Shown here: piece by piece, positions 35,054 through 44,201 of the stretch | Numbering within the stretch: position 1 is the stretch's first letter | Layout: the number at the start of each line of letters is the position of its first letter | Assembly: GCA_036562385.1 (NCBI GenBank) | Contig: DATCKG010000107.1 | Coordinates: forward strand, 7,847-71,846 | Length of the DNA: 64,000 nucleotides | Direction: 5' to 3' | From: DATCKG01 sp036562385 | GTDB taxonomy: Bacteria > Bacillota > Sulfobacillia > Symbiobacteriales > Symbiobacteriaceae | The notes under the pieces: generated by a model | What the model was told of the DNA's origin: nothing | The model's input: the letters and a program-made list of their open reading frames with translations, nothing else | Database searches by the model: none | Made by a program: the position numbers and the translations under genes

Positions 35054-36267
35054 AACGCGGCGGGTGGCCGGACTCCTTCCTGCTGCTGGTCTGGTTCAAC
35101 TTGCTCCGAAGGCCCGGACGGACCGTGGCGGTGGCGCTGGCGGTGGCCCTGGCAGCGGGTATCTTGCACGCGGGGGCGCTGACCGGCCTGGGGGTGCGGC
35201 GGGCCCTGGCCATTGGCACCGCCCGGCTGGGCGCCGACCTGCTGGTGGTGCCGGAGGGGGCGGCGGAGGCCACCCACACGGCGCTGGTGGTGGGGGAACC
35301 TATGGCCTTCTACATGGACGGCAGCGTGGTGGACCGCATTGCCGCCCTGCCCGGGGTCCAGGCGGCCTCACCCCAGGTGTTCGTGGAGACCATGGCGTCC
35401 TCGGCCTGCTGTACCGGACGGCTTTTCCTGGTGGGGTTTGACCCGGAGACCGACTTTACCGTCCAGCCCTGGCTGATGAAAGAGCTAGGCCGCCCGCTGG
35501 GCCCCCGGGATGTGCTGGTGGGAAACCACATCCTGGGACTCACAGGAGACCCGCTGCGGTTTTACGGCACGGAGTTTCGGATTGCCGCCCGGCTGGATCC
35601 CACCGGAATGGGCATGGATGAGACGGTCTTTCTGCCCCTGGAGGCTGTGGCCGAGATGACCCGGGCCTCCGCAACGCTGGCGGAAAAACCTCTGGCCATT
35701 CCCGAGGGGCACATTTCAGCGGTGCTGGTCAAACTGGCGGAGCCGGAGCGGGCGGCGGAGATGGCCCGGTTGATCACGGAGCGCATCCCAGGCGTGGCAG
35801 TGCTCACCGGGGGCGATGTGACCCGGGCTGTCATCCGGAGCCTGACCGGGCTGATGGCGCTTTTGGTGCCGACGGCCCTGGGACTGGCGGCCTTGGCCGG
35901 GGTGCTGCTTGCGCTGCTGTTCTCGACAGTCAGCGCGGAGCGGTGCCGGGAGATCGGGCTTCTGCGGGCCATCGGGGCCAGCGCCCGGCAGACGGCGCTC
36001 GTGCTGTTGGGAGAGGCGGCGGTGCTGGGCGCCGCCGGCGGCCTGGCCGGGGTGGCCGCGGGCTTCGGCATTTTCGGTCTATTTCAGCGGGCGATCCGCT
36101 TCAGCTACACACTGCCTTTTCTGTGGCCGTCGCCTGCCGTACAGGCAGGTGTGGCCATCGCTGTCTGTGCCCTCGCGGCGGGACTGGCGGTGCTGGCGGC
36201 CGCCGTGCCGGTCCGGCGGATCCTGAGGCTGGAGCCCCACCACGCGATTCACGGAGGGAGAGCATGA
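35050..36267 (+). CDS. FtsX/MacB-type ABC transporter permease
   Basis: 405 residues: one N-terminal helix (about 25-45), a large external domain (50-270), then three C-terminal helices (about 275-300, 320-350, 370-395), the four-helix MacB/LolE topology. ERCREIGLLRAIGASARQ is the coupling motif to the ATPase. The external part holds a vicinal Cys pair (ASSACCTGRLF). It overlaps both neighbours by 4 bp. Such systems export or extract lipoproteins, peptides or metals; the cargo is unknown. Confidence 0.87.
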   Translation: MKRGGWPDSFLLLVWFNLLRRPGRTVAVALAVALAAGILHAGALTGLGVRRALAIGTARLGADLLVVPEGAAEATHTALVVGEPMAFYMDGSVVDRIAALPGVQAASPQVFVETMASSACCTGRLFLVGFDPETDFTVQPWLMKELGRPLGPRDVLVGNHILGLTGDPLRFYGTEFRIAARLDPTGMGMDETVFLPLEAVAEMTRASATLAEKPLAIPEGHISAVLVKLAEPERAAEMARLITERIPGVAVLTGGDVTRAVIRSLTGLMALLVPTALGLAALAGVLLALLFSTVSAERCREIGLLRAIGASARQTALVLLGEAAVLGAAGGLAGVAAGFGIFGLFQRAIRFSYTLPFLWPSPAVQAGVAIAVCALAAGLAVLAAAVPVRRILRLEPHHAIHGGRA

Positions 36268-36932
36268 TTGAACTGCGGCGGGTCAGCAAGAGTTACCCCA
36301 CCCGGGGCGGGCGGGTGGTGGCTCTGGCGGAACTGAGCACCACGATTCAGCCGGGCGAGTTTGTGGTGCTCACCGGCAGGTCCGGCGCCGGCAAGTCGAC
36401 GCTGCTTTCCCTCGCCAGCGGCCTGCTGAAGCCCGACACCGGTGAAGTGCGCATAGCGGGCCGGAACCTGTGGGACATGTCGGACGGGGAACGGTCCTTG
36501 CTCCGGTGTCGGACCATGGGCTTCGTTTTTCAGTTTGCCAGTTTGATCCCGACCCTGACGGTGCTGGAGAATGTGCTCCTTCCCAATGCCTTTCTGCCCC
36601 GGGGGGAAAGGACCAGCCGGCAGCGGGCGGAGGAAATGCTGGAGCGGGTGGGCCTCCCGGGATTCGGCCACCGGATGCCCTGGCAGCTTTCCGGCGGCCA
36701 GCAAAAGCGGGTCGCGGTGGCCCGGGCGCTGTTGCTGCGGCCCGCCCTCATCTTCGCAGACGAGCCCACCGCCGACCTGGACGCGGAGACGGAACAGGTC
36801 ATCAGCGATCTGCTCCAAGAAGAGCACCGGCGCGGCTGCACCGTAATGCTGGCCACCCACAACCGCGAACTGGTGGGACTGGCCACCCGGCACCTGGGGT
36901 TGGCGGAAGGGAGGCTGGTTCTTGCTTCGTAG
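36264..36932 (+). CDS. ABC transporter ATPase, LolD/MacB type
   Basis: 222 residues. Walker A GRSGAGKST, Q-loop VFQFASLIPTLTVLENVLLP, signature LSGGQQKRVAVARAL, Walker B LIFADEPTADLD, H-loop ATHN. Note FQFA in the Q-loop where most relatives have FQ(F/S)FNL. The start overlaps the previous stop (ATGA). It drives the two permeases on either side. Confidence 0.93.
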   Translation: MIELRRVSKSYPTRGGRVVALAELSTTIQPGEFVVLTGRSGAGKSTLLSLASGLLKPDTGEVRIAGRNLWDMSDGERSLLRCRTMGFVFQFASLIPTLTVLENVLLPNAFLPRGERTSRQRAEEMLERVGLPGFGHRMPWQLSGGQQKRVAVARALLLRPALIFADEPTADLDAETEQVISDLLQEEHRRGCTVMLATHNRELVGLATRHLGLAEGRLVLAS

Positions 36933-37836
36933 TCATCGCCACGTGACCCGGGTGATCCTGATGTGGCAGGGGATCGTCCGGTCGCCGTGGCGGAGCCTCG
37001 CCGGCTTTTGTGCCGCCGTGGTGACCGCCGGGGCTTTCCTGGGCGCCGGGGCGCTTCTGACCGGTATGGGCCGGGTCCTGGAGTCGGGGCTGGAGCGGCT
37101 GGGCGCGGACCTGGTGGTGGCGCCCCGGGCGTACAGGCACGCGGTGGAGCGGTGGCTGGTGGAGGGAACGGCGCCCTCGGTGCCTACGGAGGTCCCGGGG
37201 GAGTGGCGGCACCGCCTGGAAGAAAGGCCCCTGGTAGGCGTGCGGGAGATCGTGCCCTGGGACCTCACGGCTGGCGGGCAGGGACATCCGGCGGCGGGGA
37301 AGGCGGCGTCGGTACTGCTCATCCGGCTGGAGCGCTGGGGCCAGCCCATGATGGTGCTGCCGGAGGTGGAAGAGGCGCTGCCAGAGGCCGCAGTGGTGGT
37401 GGCTGAGCAGGTGGCCCGCCGGGTGGCCCGGGATCTGCAGCCGGTGGTGCGATATCTGGCGGCGGCTGCCGGGGGGGCCTGGGTGGGCCTGCTGCTGATG
37501 GTCGGGGTGCTGACCGCGGTGCAGGTGGCCGAGCGGCGCCGGGAGCTGGGGATGCTGCGGGCCGTGGGAGCCAGCCGCCGGGCGCTGGTCGCCCTGGTGC
37601 TGGGCGAAGTCCTGTGCCTGGCCGCCGCCGGAGCCGTAGCGGGGACGGGCCTGGCGCTGGGCGCCCTGGTTCTGGCGCCAAGGGAGCTGACCGGCGCCTT
37701 GGCCCCCTGGGACTATGTGCGGCTGGCTCTGACGGCGGTGGGCCTCACCCTTGCCACGGCGCTGGCGGCCGCCACAGGCCCGGCCCTGCGGGCGGCCTGG
37801 ATGGATCCCCTGGCCGCGGTTCAGCAGGGACGGTAA
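36922..37836 (+). CDS. Second FtsX-type ABC permease
   Basis: 304 residues from TTG 36922 (GGGAGG upstream), overlapping the ATPase by 11 bp. Same topology as the first permease but with a shorter external domain (about 55-180). The coupling motif is AERRRELGMLRAVGASRR, followed by the last helices and a LAAVQQGR end. Both permeases carry a RLGADLVV motif after TM1, so they are paralogues forming a heterodimer. Ends the operon. Confidence 0.86.
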   Translation: MLRSHRHVTRVILMWQGIVRSPWRSLAGFCAAVVTAGAFLGAGALLTGMGRVLESGLERLGADLVVAPRAYRHAVERWLVEGTAPSVPTEVPGEWRHRLEERPLVGVREIVPWDLTAGGQGHPAAGKAASVLLIRLERWGQPMMVLPEVEEALPEAAVVVAEQVARRVARDLQPVVRYLAAAAGGAWVGLLLMVGVLTAVQVAERRRELGMLRAVGASRRALVALVLGEVLCLAAAGAVAGTGLALGALVLAPRELTGALAPWDYVRLALTAVGLTLATALAAATGPALRAAWMDPLAAVQQGR

Positions 37837-37938
37837 GAGCCGAGAACCTCCCAGGGTATTCTCCCTGTGACGCAACAGTTCTCCGCCAGGGTGCCGAGGG
37901 CGATGTGGCGGGACCGCACCCGAGCGGGGGATTGCGGC

Positions 37939-38889
37939 TTATACTCGGATCTGGCCTTTGCTAACCAACAACCGGCCGTCCACGTACAAGTCCGCATCGA
38001 GCACGACCGCATCGAGATGGACCCCCGCCTTGACTGTACCGCCGAACGTGTCATTGCTGCCGAAAGCGACGTGGACCGTACCGTAGATCTTTTCATCCTC
38101 AAGAATGTTGCCTGTCAGCCGTGCCTTGTCGTTCGTGCCGATGCCCAGTTCGGCCACGTTCCGGCCCATGGGTGACTTGTCCAACATGGCCAGGAAGCGG
38201 TCACCTTCCGGACCTTCGGCAGCGATCAACCGTCCGCCCGCAATTTTCAGAAGCACCGGCGCGTCCAACCGGCCAATTCCTGCGATGGAGCCATTCACCA
38301 GCATTTCGCCTTCGGCGGTGCCCTCGACAGGGGCCAGGTAGGACTCGCCGGAGGGCAGGTTGCCAAATTGGCCGGGCTTCCGGTAGACGCCCGTAGAGGA
38401 GATTGCCTTCCGACCGGCGATGCTCATCCGCAAGACGTGCCGGCCGTTGCCGGTTACAAGGCGGACTTCCGCAGCGTCGTTCAGGATGGCCGTGACGCGC
38501 TCGGTCAACTGCTCCACTACGCTGTAGTCAGCGGTGATCGCACCTTGCCGGAACATGTCCTCCGTAATCCCGGGCATCGTGGCCACGCGTGCCCCTCGCT
38601 CACTGGCCCTCAGGCGGGCTTGGGTATGGGTGAGGGAGTGGGTGGTGGGGGCCACGATCACGTCTGCAGCCAGCATGGCTGCGGTCACGTGATCAGGTGG
38701 CTCCTGCCCGCTGACCTCACGGGGCGACATGACCGCAAGGACCGCGTCGGCGCCCAATTCCTGCCCTGCCACAAAGAGAGCATCGCCAATTGTCCGGCGG
38801 GCTGGATCGGTGACGACCAGCAATTTTTCGCCCGGCTGGAGGTTCAGCGAGGACTGGAGAAGTCCCTTGGCAATCTCGGTCAAAGTCAT
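37939..38889 (-). CDS. M29-like aminopeptidase family protein
   Basis: 316 residues, shorter than classical M29 thermophilic aminopeptidases (370-410). Conserved pieces: LVVTDPARRTIGDAL at the N-terminus, and the metal-site region VAELGIGTNDKARLTGNILEDEKIYGTVHVAFGSN, with VHLDAVVLDADLYVDG holding the His and Asp ligands. It could trim N-terminal residues from small peptides in the cytoplasm. It is the last gene of the leftward OPT operon, separated from the transporter by a strong hairpin, which fits a role in processing the imported compound. The metal set is incomplete to my eye, so peptidase activity is probable, not certain. Confidence 0.8.
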   Translation of the reverse strand: MTLTEIAKGLLQSSLNLQPGEKLLVVTDPARRTIGDALFVAGQELGADAVLAVMSPREVSGQEPPDHVTAAMLAADVIVAPTTHSLTHTQARLRASERGARVATMPGITEDMFRQGAITADYSVVEQLTERVTAILNDAAEVRLVTGNGRHVLRMSIAGRKAISSTGVYRKPGQFGNLPSGESYLAPVEGTAEGEMLVNGSIAGIGRLDAPVLLKIAGGRLIAAEGPEGDRFLAMLDKSPMGRNVAELGIGTNDKARLTGNILEDEKIYGTVHVAFGSNDTFGGTVKAGVHLDAVVLDADLYVDGRLLVSKGQIRV

Positions 38890-38934
38890 CTCATCTCACC
38901 CTTTCGATCTGGAGAGTCCAGTCAAGTGATGGAG

Positions 38935-38968
38935 GGGCACCAACCCCGAAACGGCGGGGTTGGTGCCC
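38935..38968 (-). terminator. Strong hairpin between OPT and M29 genes
   Basis: GGGCACCAACCCCG pairs perfectly with CGGGGTTGGTGCCC across six bases. There is no T tract. It lies inside the operon, so it may be a leaky terminator or a processing site that sets unequal expression. Confidence 0.6.
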
Positions 38969-38985
38969 TAACCGTGTGGTCTGCC

Positions 38986-40608
38986 TTACTTTCTGAGGCG
39001 CAAGACGGAGTTGAAGAAGCCGTAGAGCGCATCGCCGGCGATGAAGCCAGCAGCCAGAATCTCCATCGGGCTGTTGGCCTTCTCTCCGTACTTGCGGCTG
39101 ACCAGGAACCGGATGAGGAGGCCAGCCAGCACCGCCCAGCCGGCATTCGGGTTGAGGATCAGGAGGCCTGTCGCCAGCAGGATCCCGAGTTGGCGGGCCG
39201 GACCGCCAATGAACTGGATGGCGGCACCGGGAATAGCCCACAGAAAGATGCGCATCGCAATGCTCGGATCCTCTAACCCCGCCTTAATCGTAGCGACGAA
39301 GACCCTGTCCACCGGTGGGAAGAGGTCCTGGCTAAAATAGGCCCGCCAGGAGATGGCCACCATGATCAGAGCGACAACGAACGCGATGTTGTTGGCCAGG
39401 TACTGCTGGAAGCGGCCCGCCCGCTCGAAATCCGGGTTGTTTTCGCGGCGGCGGAGCAGCCAACCGGCCTTCAAGTCGTAGCCCATGTCGGCGAAGGCCG
39501 GTCCGCCAGAGGCGATGTAACCCGTAAGCAGGGCCAGGGGTACTTCCGGGAATCCAAGGATCATGCCCAACACCAGGAAGATCAGCGTTGTAGCGAAGGC
39601 CGGGAACCAGCCCGCGTGCATGGCCGACAGGCCGACAATCACCTCGGCGGCCAAGCAGGAGAACGCCGCGAAGACGACCCACAAGACGAGCTTCGCCGGA
39701 GACATTTGGGCGTGCAGGCCGCTGAGTACCGCAAGCAGTGCGGCAAACACGATGTATAAGCCGAAGCCCATCCTAATCGTCCGGGCCAGGGTCGCGTCAT
39801 CGGTGGTCAGTTCGACCTCTTCTTTGGCCTCCGCCTCCTGCTGATTGCCGACCTTACCGCGCAAAATGGCCAGAATCTGAATAAGGGCGACAGTACCTGC
39901 ACCCACCATCACTCCATGTGGGATATACAGCGCGTTCAGGTCGATGCCGAATAGGTTCGTGGAGTAGCCACGGATGAGGAGGCCGACGCCGAACATGGCC
40001 AAGGCCCACATGTTGCCGATGAAGGCGACACCAAACGCGGACATCGGAATCTTGAGGTAAGAGCCGAGCAGGCCGCCGGCAATGCCGTAGATCAATAGCC
40101 TGGCCCTTTGACCGCCTTCGTCGCCGGCTCGAATCGCTTCGGCGCTGGCAACGCCGGGCGGCCATGCTGCAGAACCCGGGAAGGCTCGGGAGTCGAAGAC
40201 CCGCCAGAGCATCCACGCGTCCGTAAACATGCCTGCAGCCGCGCCGATCAGCATCGGCCAGACCAAGTCCTGACGGCCGAGCAGATAAGGGATACCAATC
40301 GGAAGCAGCAACGAGTTCGCTGCGCCAAAAGTGGCGCCGGAGATGGAGGTCTGAACCAGATTCTGCCGATGAATTGACCGAAAACCACGCAGGAAGCTCA
40401 GGGGAATTCGGGCGAGGAGCATGGCGACCAGTGCGCCGATAATGGATGTGTTCGGGGTGATGCCCAGCTGGGTGATCAACTGCATGCCGATGATGGCGCC
40501 GACCACACCCAGTACCACATTCAGGATCAGTACGCCTGGCTCCAGAGCGCTGGGGTGATGGTAGGGGAGCTGTGTACTTGACATAGTTCCCTTCCGGTTA
40601 AAAAGCAT
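38986..40608 (-). CDS. OPT/YSL family oligopeptide-type transporter
   Basis: 540 residues with about 12-14 hydrophobic segments across the whole length. OPT family features include an N-terminal VVGAIIGMQLITQLGITPNTS, GATFGAANSLLLP and the late KAGWLLRRR and NPNAGWAVLAGLL segments. ATG 40608 has AAAGGAG. OPT proteins import peptides, modified peptides or metal chelates with protons. It sits in an operon with a peptidase, a racemase and DUF917/DUF1177 proteins, so the substrate is likely a small amide, peptide or hydantoin-like compound. Bacterial OPT members are poorly characterised. Confidence 0.87.
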   Translation of the reverse strand: MLFNRKGTMSSTQLPYHHPSALEPGVLILNVVLGVVGAIIGMQLITQLGITPNTSIIGALVAMLLARIPLSFLRGFRSIHRQNLVQTSISGATFGAANSLLLPIGIPYLLGRQDLVWPMLIGAAAGMFTDAWMLWRVFDSRAFPGSAAWPPGVASAEAIRAGDEGGQRARLLIYGIAGGLLGSYLKIPMSAFGVAFIGNMWALAMFGVGLLIRGYSTNLFGIDLNALYIPHGVMVGAGTVALIQILAILRGKVGNQQEAEAKEEVELTTDDATLARTIRMGFGLYIVFAALLAVLSGLHAQMSPAKLVLWVVFAAFSCLAAEVIVGLSAMHAGWFPAFATTLIFLVLGMILGFPEVPLALLTGYIASGGPAFADMGYDLKAGWLLRRRENNPDFERAGRFQQYLANNIAFVVALIMVAISWRAYFSQDLFPPVDRVFVATIKAGLEDPSIAMRIFLWAIPGAAIQFIGGPARQLGILLATGLLILNPNAGWAVLAGLLIRFLVSRKYGEKANSPMEILAAGFIAGDALYGFFNSVLRLRK

Positions 40609-40626
40609 GGGTAAGCTCCTTTCGAA

Positions 40627-41565
40627 CTACGAATTACCGGGCAGCGTCTGAAGGATTTTCATGCTTCCATAAAGTTCAAGAAGCCGGTTGAACTCCTGCT
40701 CATCGTAGAACTTGAACTTGCCCTGGCCGTAGCTCTTGGCAACCTCCAGGACAAACCGAACCGCCAGGGCGATATCGACCTCGTGGCTGGCACCGGTGGC
40801 GCAGCCGGGCACTGCGCTCTCGGTGGTGATGGCCACTCCGACCACGGGCGCCGTGGTAGCCACACTGGGCTGCATGATGCTGTTAATGTGATGGATCCCG
40901 TTGCCATACGGGGTAATGTCTTGCATGTTGATGGGAACCACCACGGGGGCGTGGCCGCAGACGATCTGGTAGGTGTTCAGGAGATCGTCGGTGATGCGGA
41001 GAATCCAGCCTTCCTTCACGGGTGACGTGATGGCAATGCCCCTGTGGTTGACCAGACGGTTGCCTTTCGTGGTATCGATGGAGAGGATGGCATCCATCTC
41101 CGGAGTGACTTCCATGGCGTTCATGACAGCCATGTCCACCGGCGAGCCCATAAAGGGAACCGGGTCATGGGGCTGAGTAGGCGCATTGGGGCACACGTGG
41201 GTCGTAATGACCACATCGCCCTCCAGTACATCGCCCTGCATATGCATATCCACCAACTTTAGCGCGGCGGCGAGGGCTGCCACAGCACCATCCCCGTCGG
41301 ACACAAGCCCAATCATGGCCGGGCGGGCGCCAAGACCGCCCAACCTGCCCACCACGCCGAGCGTGGGGGCGCTGCCACCCCGGCTCTTGCCATTCCGCCC
41401 CGGAACGGTCACCTTCACAAAGTCGGTGGAGCCCTGAGACCCCTGCACGGTCTGGACTTGCACCTCAGTCCAGCCACGCTGGGCGAACAGTTCGCGAACC
41501 GTATCGCCGCTTGCCTTTGGGCTGTCCACGACGCTGAGAATCTCCAGAACATGCTTCAAAGACAT
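40627..41565 (-). CDS. DUF1177 family protein
   Basis: 312 residues. ATG 41565 is chosen: AAGGGGGAC lies ten bases upstream, whereas the longer GTG start would put the ribosome site inside the gene. Family motifs: VVGRLGGLGARPAMIGLVSDGDGAVAALA, VVITTHVCPNAPTQPHDPVPFMGSP and SIDTTKGNR. The His/Asp/Cys-rich TTHVCPNAPTQPHDP region looks like a metal or catalytic site. DUF1177 has no known function but repeatedly occurs beside DUF917, AroM and OPT genes. No signal peptide; cytoplasmic. Confidence 0.87.
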   Translation of the reverse strand: MSLKHVLEILSVVDSPKASGDTVRELFAQRGWTEVQVQTVQGSQGSTDFVKVTVPGRNGKSRGGSAPTLGVVGRLGGLGARPAMIGLVSDGDGAVAALAAALKLVDMHMQGDVLEGDVVITTHVCPNAPTQPHDPVPFMGSPVDMAVMNAMEVTPEMDAILSIDTTKGNRLVNHRGIAITSPVKEGWILRITDDLLNTYQIVCGHAPVVVPINMQDITPYGNGIHHINSIMQPSVATTAPVVGVAITTESAVPGCATGASHEVDIALAVRFVLEVAKSYGQGKFKFYDEQEFNRLLELYGSMKILQTLPGNS

Positions 41566-41606
41566 CGCGTTTGTCCCCCTTCGGCGTGTCACTCGTGCAG
41601 CACCAT

Positions 41607-42668
41607 TCAGAAGTAGCGGACCAGTTCCTCGCCGAGCACAGCCTCCACAGGCCTCAGCGTCTCAGCACGGCGAACACCGGCGCCCAGGATCAGTCGGGTC
41701 TTGGGCACCGCCACCACCACCACCCGCTGTCCGTTGCCAATCATGGCTGAGGAGACGGGCAGGCCGGTGTCCACGGAAATGGTGGCAATCAGATCGGGGA
41801 ACGTGGCTAGCCTCTGTCCGTTCCGGTCGGCCGTCATGTACTCGTTCCAGAAGGTCAGACGGACGTCTTCCACCTCGAGCCGGCCCACATCGTACCCGCC
41901 GGTGGTCTCCAGGTGGTAACCCGTCACCGTGCCCTCGGTCAGAATCGTTCCGCCCAGTCGGTCCACCAGCGCAGCCGCCACGGCCCGACCACCCTTGGAG
42001 CGCGTCTCATCAATAATGCCGCCCAGTTCCAGGGCGAGGCTGATAGCGCCGGGGGCGCCGTTTTCCTTGACATACGCTGCGGGTACGGGATTGCGGGCCA
42101 CTGCCACCATGCCGCCTGCCTCCACCGCCGCCTGACGAACCATGCGGTCCACGACCCCGAGGGCGCCTTCCGCCACGATCTGCAATCTACGCCCCTTGGC
42201 GGGGTCGCCGCCCACAGCGGCCATCACCGAGTGGTAGTCCGGGCGGGTGTCAAGACCCATGGAACCCATGACGCCGGTGGGATGGGCCCGGCCGTTACAC
42301 GCAGCGTCCACCACCGGAATGCCGGTCATGGCCGACTGGAACCAGCCGTTTAGGGTAGCCAGGCCCCCGTTTTCCGAGGTGATTAACCCAGCCACTTTTC
42401 CGCCCAGTCGATCGTTGATTGCCTTCAGGGCCACCACGAAATCTGCCGGCTTTACATACTGGTCCTTGGCGGCGGGGGCACCTACTGCGGAGACCGTGAC
42501 AATCAGGTCATCGGGCTTCAGATCGGCTAGGTTCACCAGTCGAGGTTCACCCACGGCGATGGCCAGTTCGCCAAGGGCGATGCCCTCGTCCATGGAACCG
42601 CCTCCACCACCGCCCAGAAAGGCGCCTCCAAGCGCTGCCTTCCGGACCGCATCCCTTGTCAAGAGCAT
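41607..42668 (-). CDS. DUF917 family protein (S-methyl-thiohydantoin desulfurase-like)
   Basis: 353 residues. The Gly-rich N-terminal LGGAFLGGGGGGSMDEG motif, then TVSAVGAPAAKD, TSENGGLATLNGW, DAACNGRAHPTGVMGSMGL, and a C-terminal domain with GAGVRRAETLRP. The family is related to the hydantoinase A/ASKHA superfamily, and one member was shown to act on an S-methylated thiohydantoin in ergothioneine breakdown. ATG 42668 follows GGAGGGTGACAC and overlaps the racemase by 10 bp. I infer a ring-opening or hydrolytic step on a hydantoin-like substrate. Confidence 0.85.
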   Translation of the reverse strand: MLLTRDAVRKAALGGAFLGGGGGGSMDEGIALGELAIAVGEPRLVNLADLKPDDLIVTVSAVGAPAAKDQYVKPADFVVALKAINDRLGGKVAGLITSENGGLATLNGWFQSAMTGIPVVDAACNGRAHPTGVMGSMGLDTRPDYHSVMAAVGGDPAKGRRLQIVAEGALGVVDRMVRQAAVEAGGMVAVARNPVPAAYVKENGAPGAISLALELGGIIDETRSKGGRAVAAALVDRLGGTILTEGTVTGYHLETTGGYDVGRLEVEDVRLTFWNEYMTADRNGQRLATFPDLIATISVDTGLPVSSAMIGNGQRVVVVAVPKTRLILGAGVRRAETLRPVEAVLGEELVRYF

Positions 42669-43327
42669 GTGTCACCCTCCTTCAGGGTTGCTTGGTTGCC
42701 CAGTACGTACGAAAGCATGAGCCCGCCGGCCAGAACGGGGTCCACGGCCGGGACGCCCAGTTCGGCCTGGATCTTCGGCGCCATGCCGATGGTGACGAAC
42801 CCCGTGCAAGCAAGCAGAATGACTTGCGCACCCGCGGCCACCAACTGGCGGGCAGCCGCCATGGATCGTTCGACGCCGCCTGGTTCCATCAGGTGGGTGG
42901 TGTTGCTGACGCCCTCGGGAACGCAGTGGGCGACAATCCGCTCACCCAGGACCCGGGCCACGGCAGCCGGAACGTCGGGGGTAATGGAGAGGACGCCGAT
43001 CCGGCCTCCCAGCGCCAGCGCCAAGGCCGCACCTGCGGACCCCGCGCCCACCACGGGAATCCTGACGGCGGCTCGTGTTTCTTCGAGCGCCGGGTCAGCG
43101 GCACAGCTAATGAAGATGGCGCGGGCGCCTTCCGCTTCCAGTTCCCGTGCAAGGGCCACAATCTTCGGTCGGGCAATTTCCTCGGTCGCGTCGTCGTAGA
43201 TCCCATGGGGCTGGTCTGGAATGCACCGGCTCACGGTTTTCAGGCCGTATCGGGCCTCCAGAAGCCGGCCATGTCGGCTGAGTACTTCGGGATCGGAGAT
43301 GGTAAGTACACGAATGAGGCCAATCAT
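42659..43327 (-). CDS. Asp/Glu/hydantoin racemase family protein
   Basis: 222 residues. Both catalytic-Cys regions of the family are present: FISCAADPALEE (first Cys) and VILLACTGFVTIG (second Cys), each near a Gly/Thr-rich loop, giving a two-base cofactor-free racemase. VVGAGSAGAALALALGGRIGVLS is the mid-domain strand-loop. It overlaps the AroM gene by 4 bp (ATGA) and DUF917 by 10 bp. Next to DUF917, a hydantoin or amino-acid racemase is the likely activity, but Asp/Glu racemase or an isomerase is possible. Confidence 0.86.
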   Translation of the reverse strand: MIGLIRVLTISDPEVLSRHGRLLEARYGLKTVSRCIPDQPHGIYDDATEEIARPKIVALARELEAEGARAIFISCAADPALEETRAAVRIPVVGAGSAGAALALALGGRIGVLSITPDVPAAVARVLGERIVAHCVPEGVSNTTHLMEPGGVERSMAAARQLVAAGAQVILLACTGFVTIGMAPKIQAELGVPAVDPVLAGGLMLSYVLGNQATLKEGDTCS

Positions 43328-44007
43328 GCCAACACCTCCGCAGCCAGTCGGGCGACGATGCTGCGAGCCAGCAGGACCGGAACACGTACCTCCGCCCTGA
43401 CCAAATCTTTCATGGCCTTGGTGTAACCCATGCAGTCCAGCACCACATACTCGACCGCGGTCTCGCGCAGCCTGCGAGCAGCCTCCCGCAAGTCCGAAAG
43501 GTCACCGTAAGGCGATCCTGCCTCTACGTGCAAATCAGAGGTCACACTGCTCCACTTCTCGTAGGTCAGCTGCACTTGAGCAACCAGAGGGCAAATCACG
43601 CCTAGCCGGCTGCCGGCGGCAATGGCCCTTACGCCGCCGACAATCAGTCGTTCAGCTGTCAGGAGGGGCACTGTGTGCCGAAAGGGCGGGAACTCACCCG
43701 TGCAGACCAGCACGATCGCATCGACACCGGCCGCTTCCATCTCGTCGATAGCTGCCTGCATACGGGGCAAGATGTGGCGTTCTGCGATCACGGCGGAAGA
43801 GCCATCCCGCAGGCGGGTGATCAGGGTGTAGTCGCCGGGGCCGGGCCGCAGGTGGAGGATTTCCTCCGCCGTGAGACCATCCAAAGCACCGCGTTCGAGG
43901 GGTTCCACATCTCCGAGCAGAGGAAGCATTTCGGGTACCATGTCCACGCGGGGCGACTGGCCAATCGTAATCAGCCCCACCTTGGGGCGGGCGCGGAGCG
44001 TGGTCAT
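43324..44007 (-). CDS. AroM family protein
   Basis: 227 residues from ATG 44007 (AAAGGAGGACG upstream). Family motifs: VGLITIGQSPRVDMVPEM at the N-terminus, GALDGLTAEEI, LITRLRDGS, IVLVCTGEFPPF with a candidate Cys, and VVLDCMGYTKAMKD with another. The two Cys regions mirror those of the adjacent racemase, so AroM may share its fold and mechanism; its reaction is unknown. It is the first gene of the leftward operon. Confidence 0.87.
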   Translation of the reverse strand: MTTLRARPKVGLITIGQSPRVDMVPEMLPLLGDVEPLERGALDGLTAEEILHLRPGPGDYTLITRLRDGSSAVIAERHILPRMQAAIDEMEAAGVDAIVLVCTGEFPPFRHTVPLLTAERLIVGGVRAIAAGSRLGVICPLVAQVQLTYEKWSSVTSDLHVEAGSPYGDLSDLREAARRLRETAVEYVVLDCMGYTKAMKDLVRAEVRVPVLLARSIVARLAAEVLA

Positions 44008-44113
44008 GCCTTCGTCCTCCTTTCCCAGCGTAATGGCGCACCTCCATGGCACCGCCGAGGTCGCGATCTTTGGCGCTTTACGGGTGTGACATGTCCTATT
44101 CGCTTCAGCAAAC

Positions 44114-44171
44114 AAGTTAACTTCATATTTTGGGAACAAAAAACGCGGTTCGTGGCTGTGCACAGTGCACA
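44114..44171 (-). promoter_or_regulatory. Two perfect palindromes in the AroM-operon promoter region
   Basis: AAGTTAACTT (44114-44123) and TGTGCACAGTGCACA (44157-44171) are both exact inverted repeats in the roughly 165 bp between the pucR terminator and aroM. They are candidate binding sites for the neighbouring PucR-type activator. The first resembles the TTGGTTAA core of Bacillus PucR boxes only weakly. Confidence 0.4.
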
Positions 44172-44200
44172 AAAAAGGGGTGACCTCGCAAGGTCACCCC
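44171..44200 (-). terminator. Intrinsic terminator of the pucR-type gene
   Basis: GGGGTGACCT with AGGTCACCCC, 4-base loop, then TTTTTT on the leftward strand, directly after the stop at 44202. It separates the regulator transcript from the AroM operon. Confidence 0.92.
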
Positions 44201-44201
44201 A

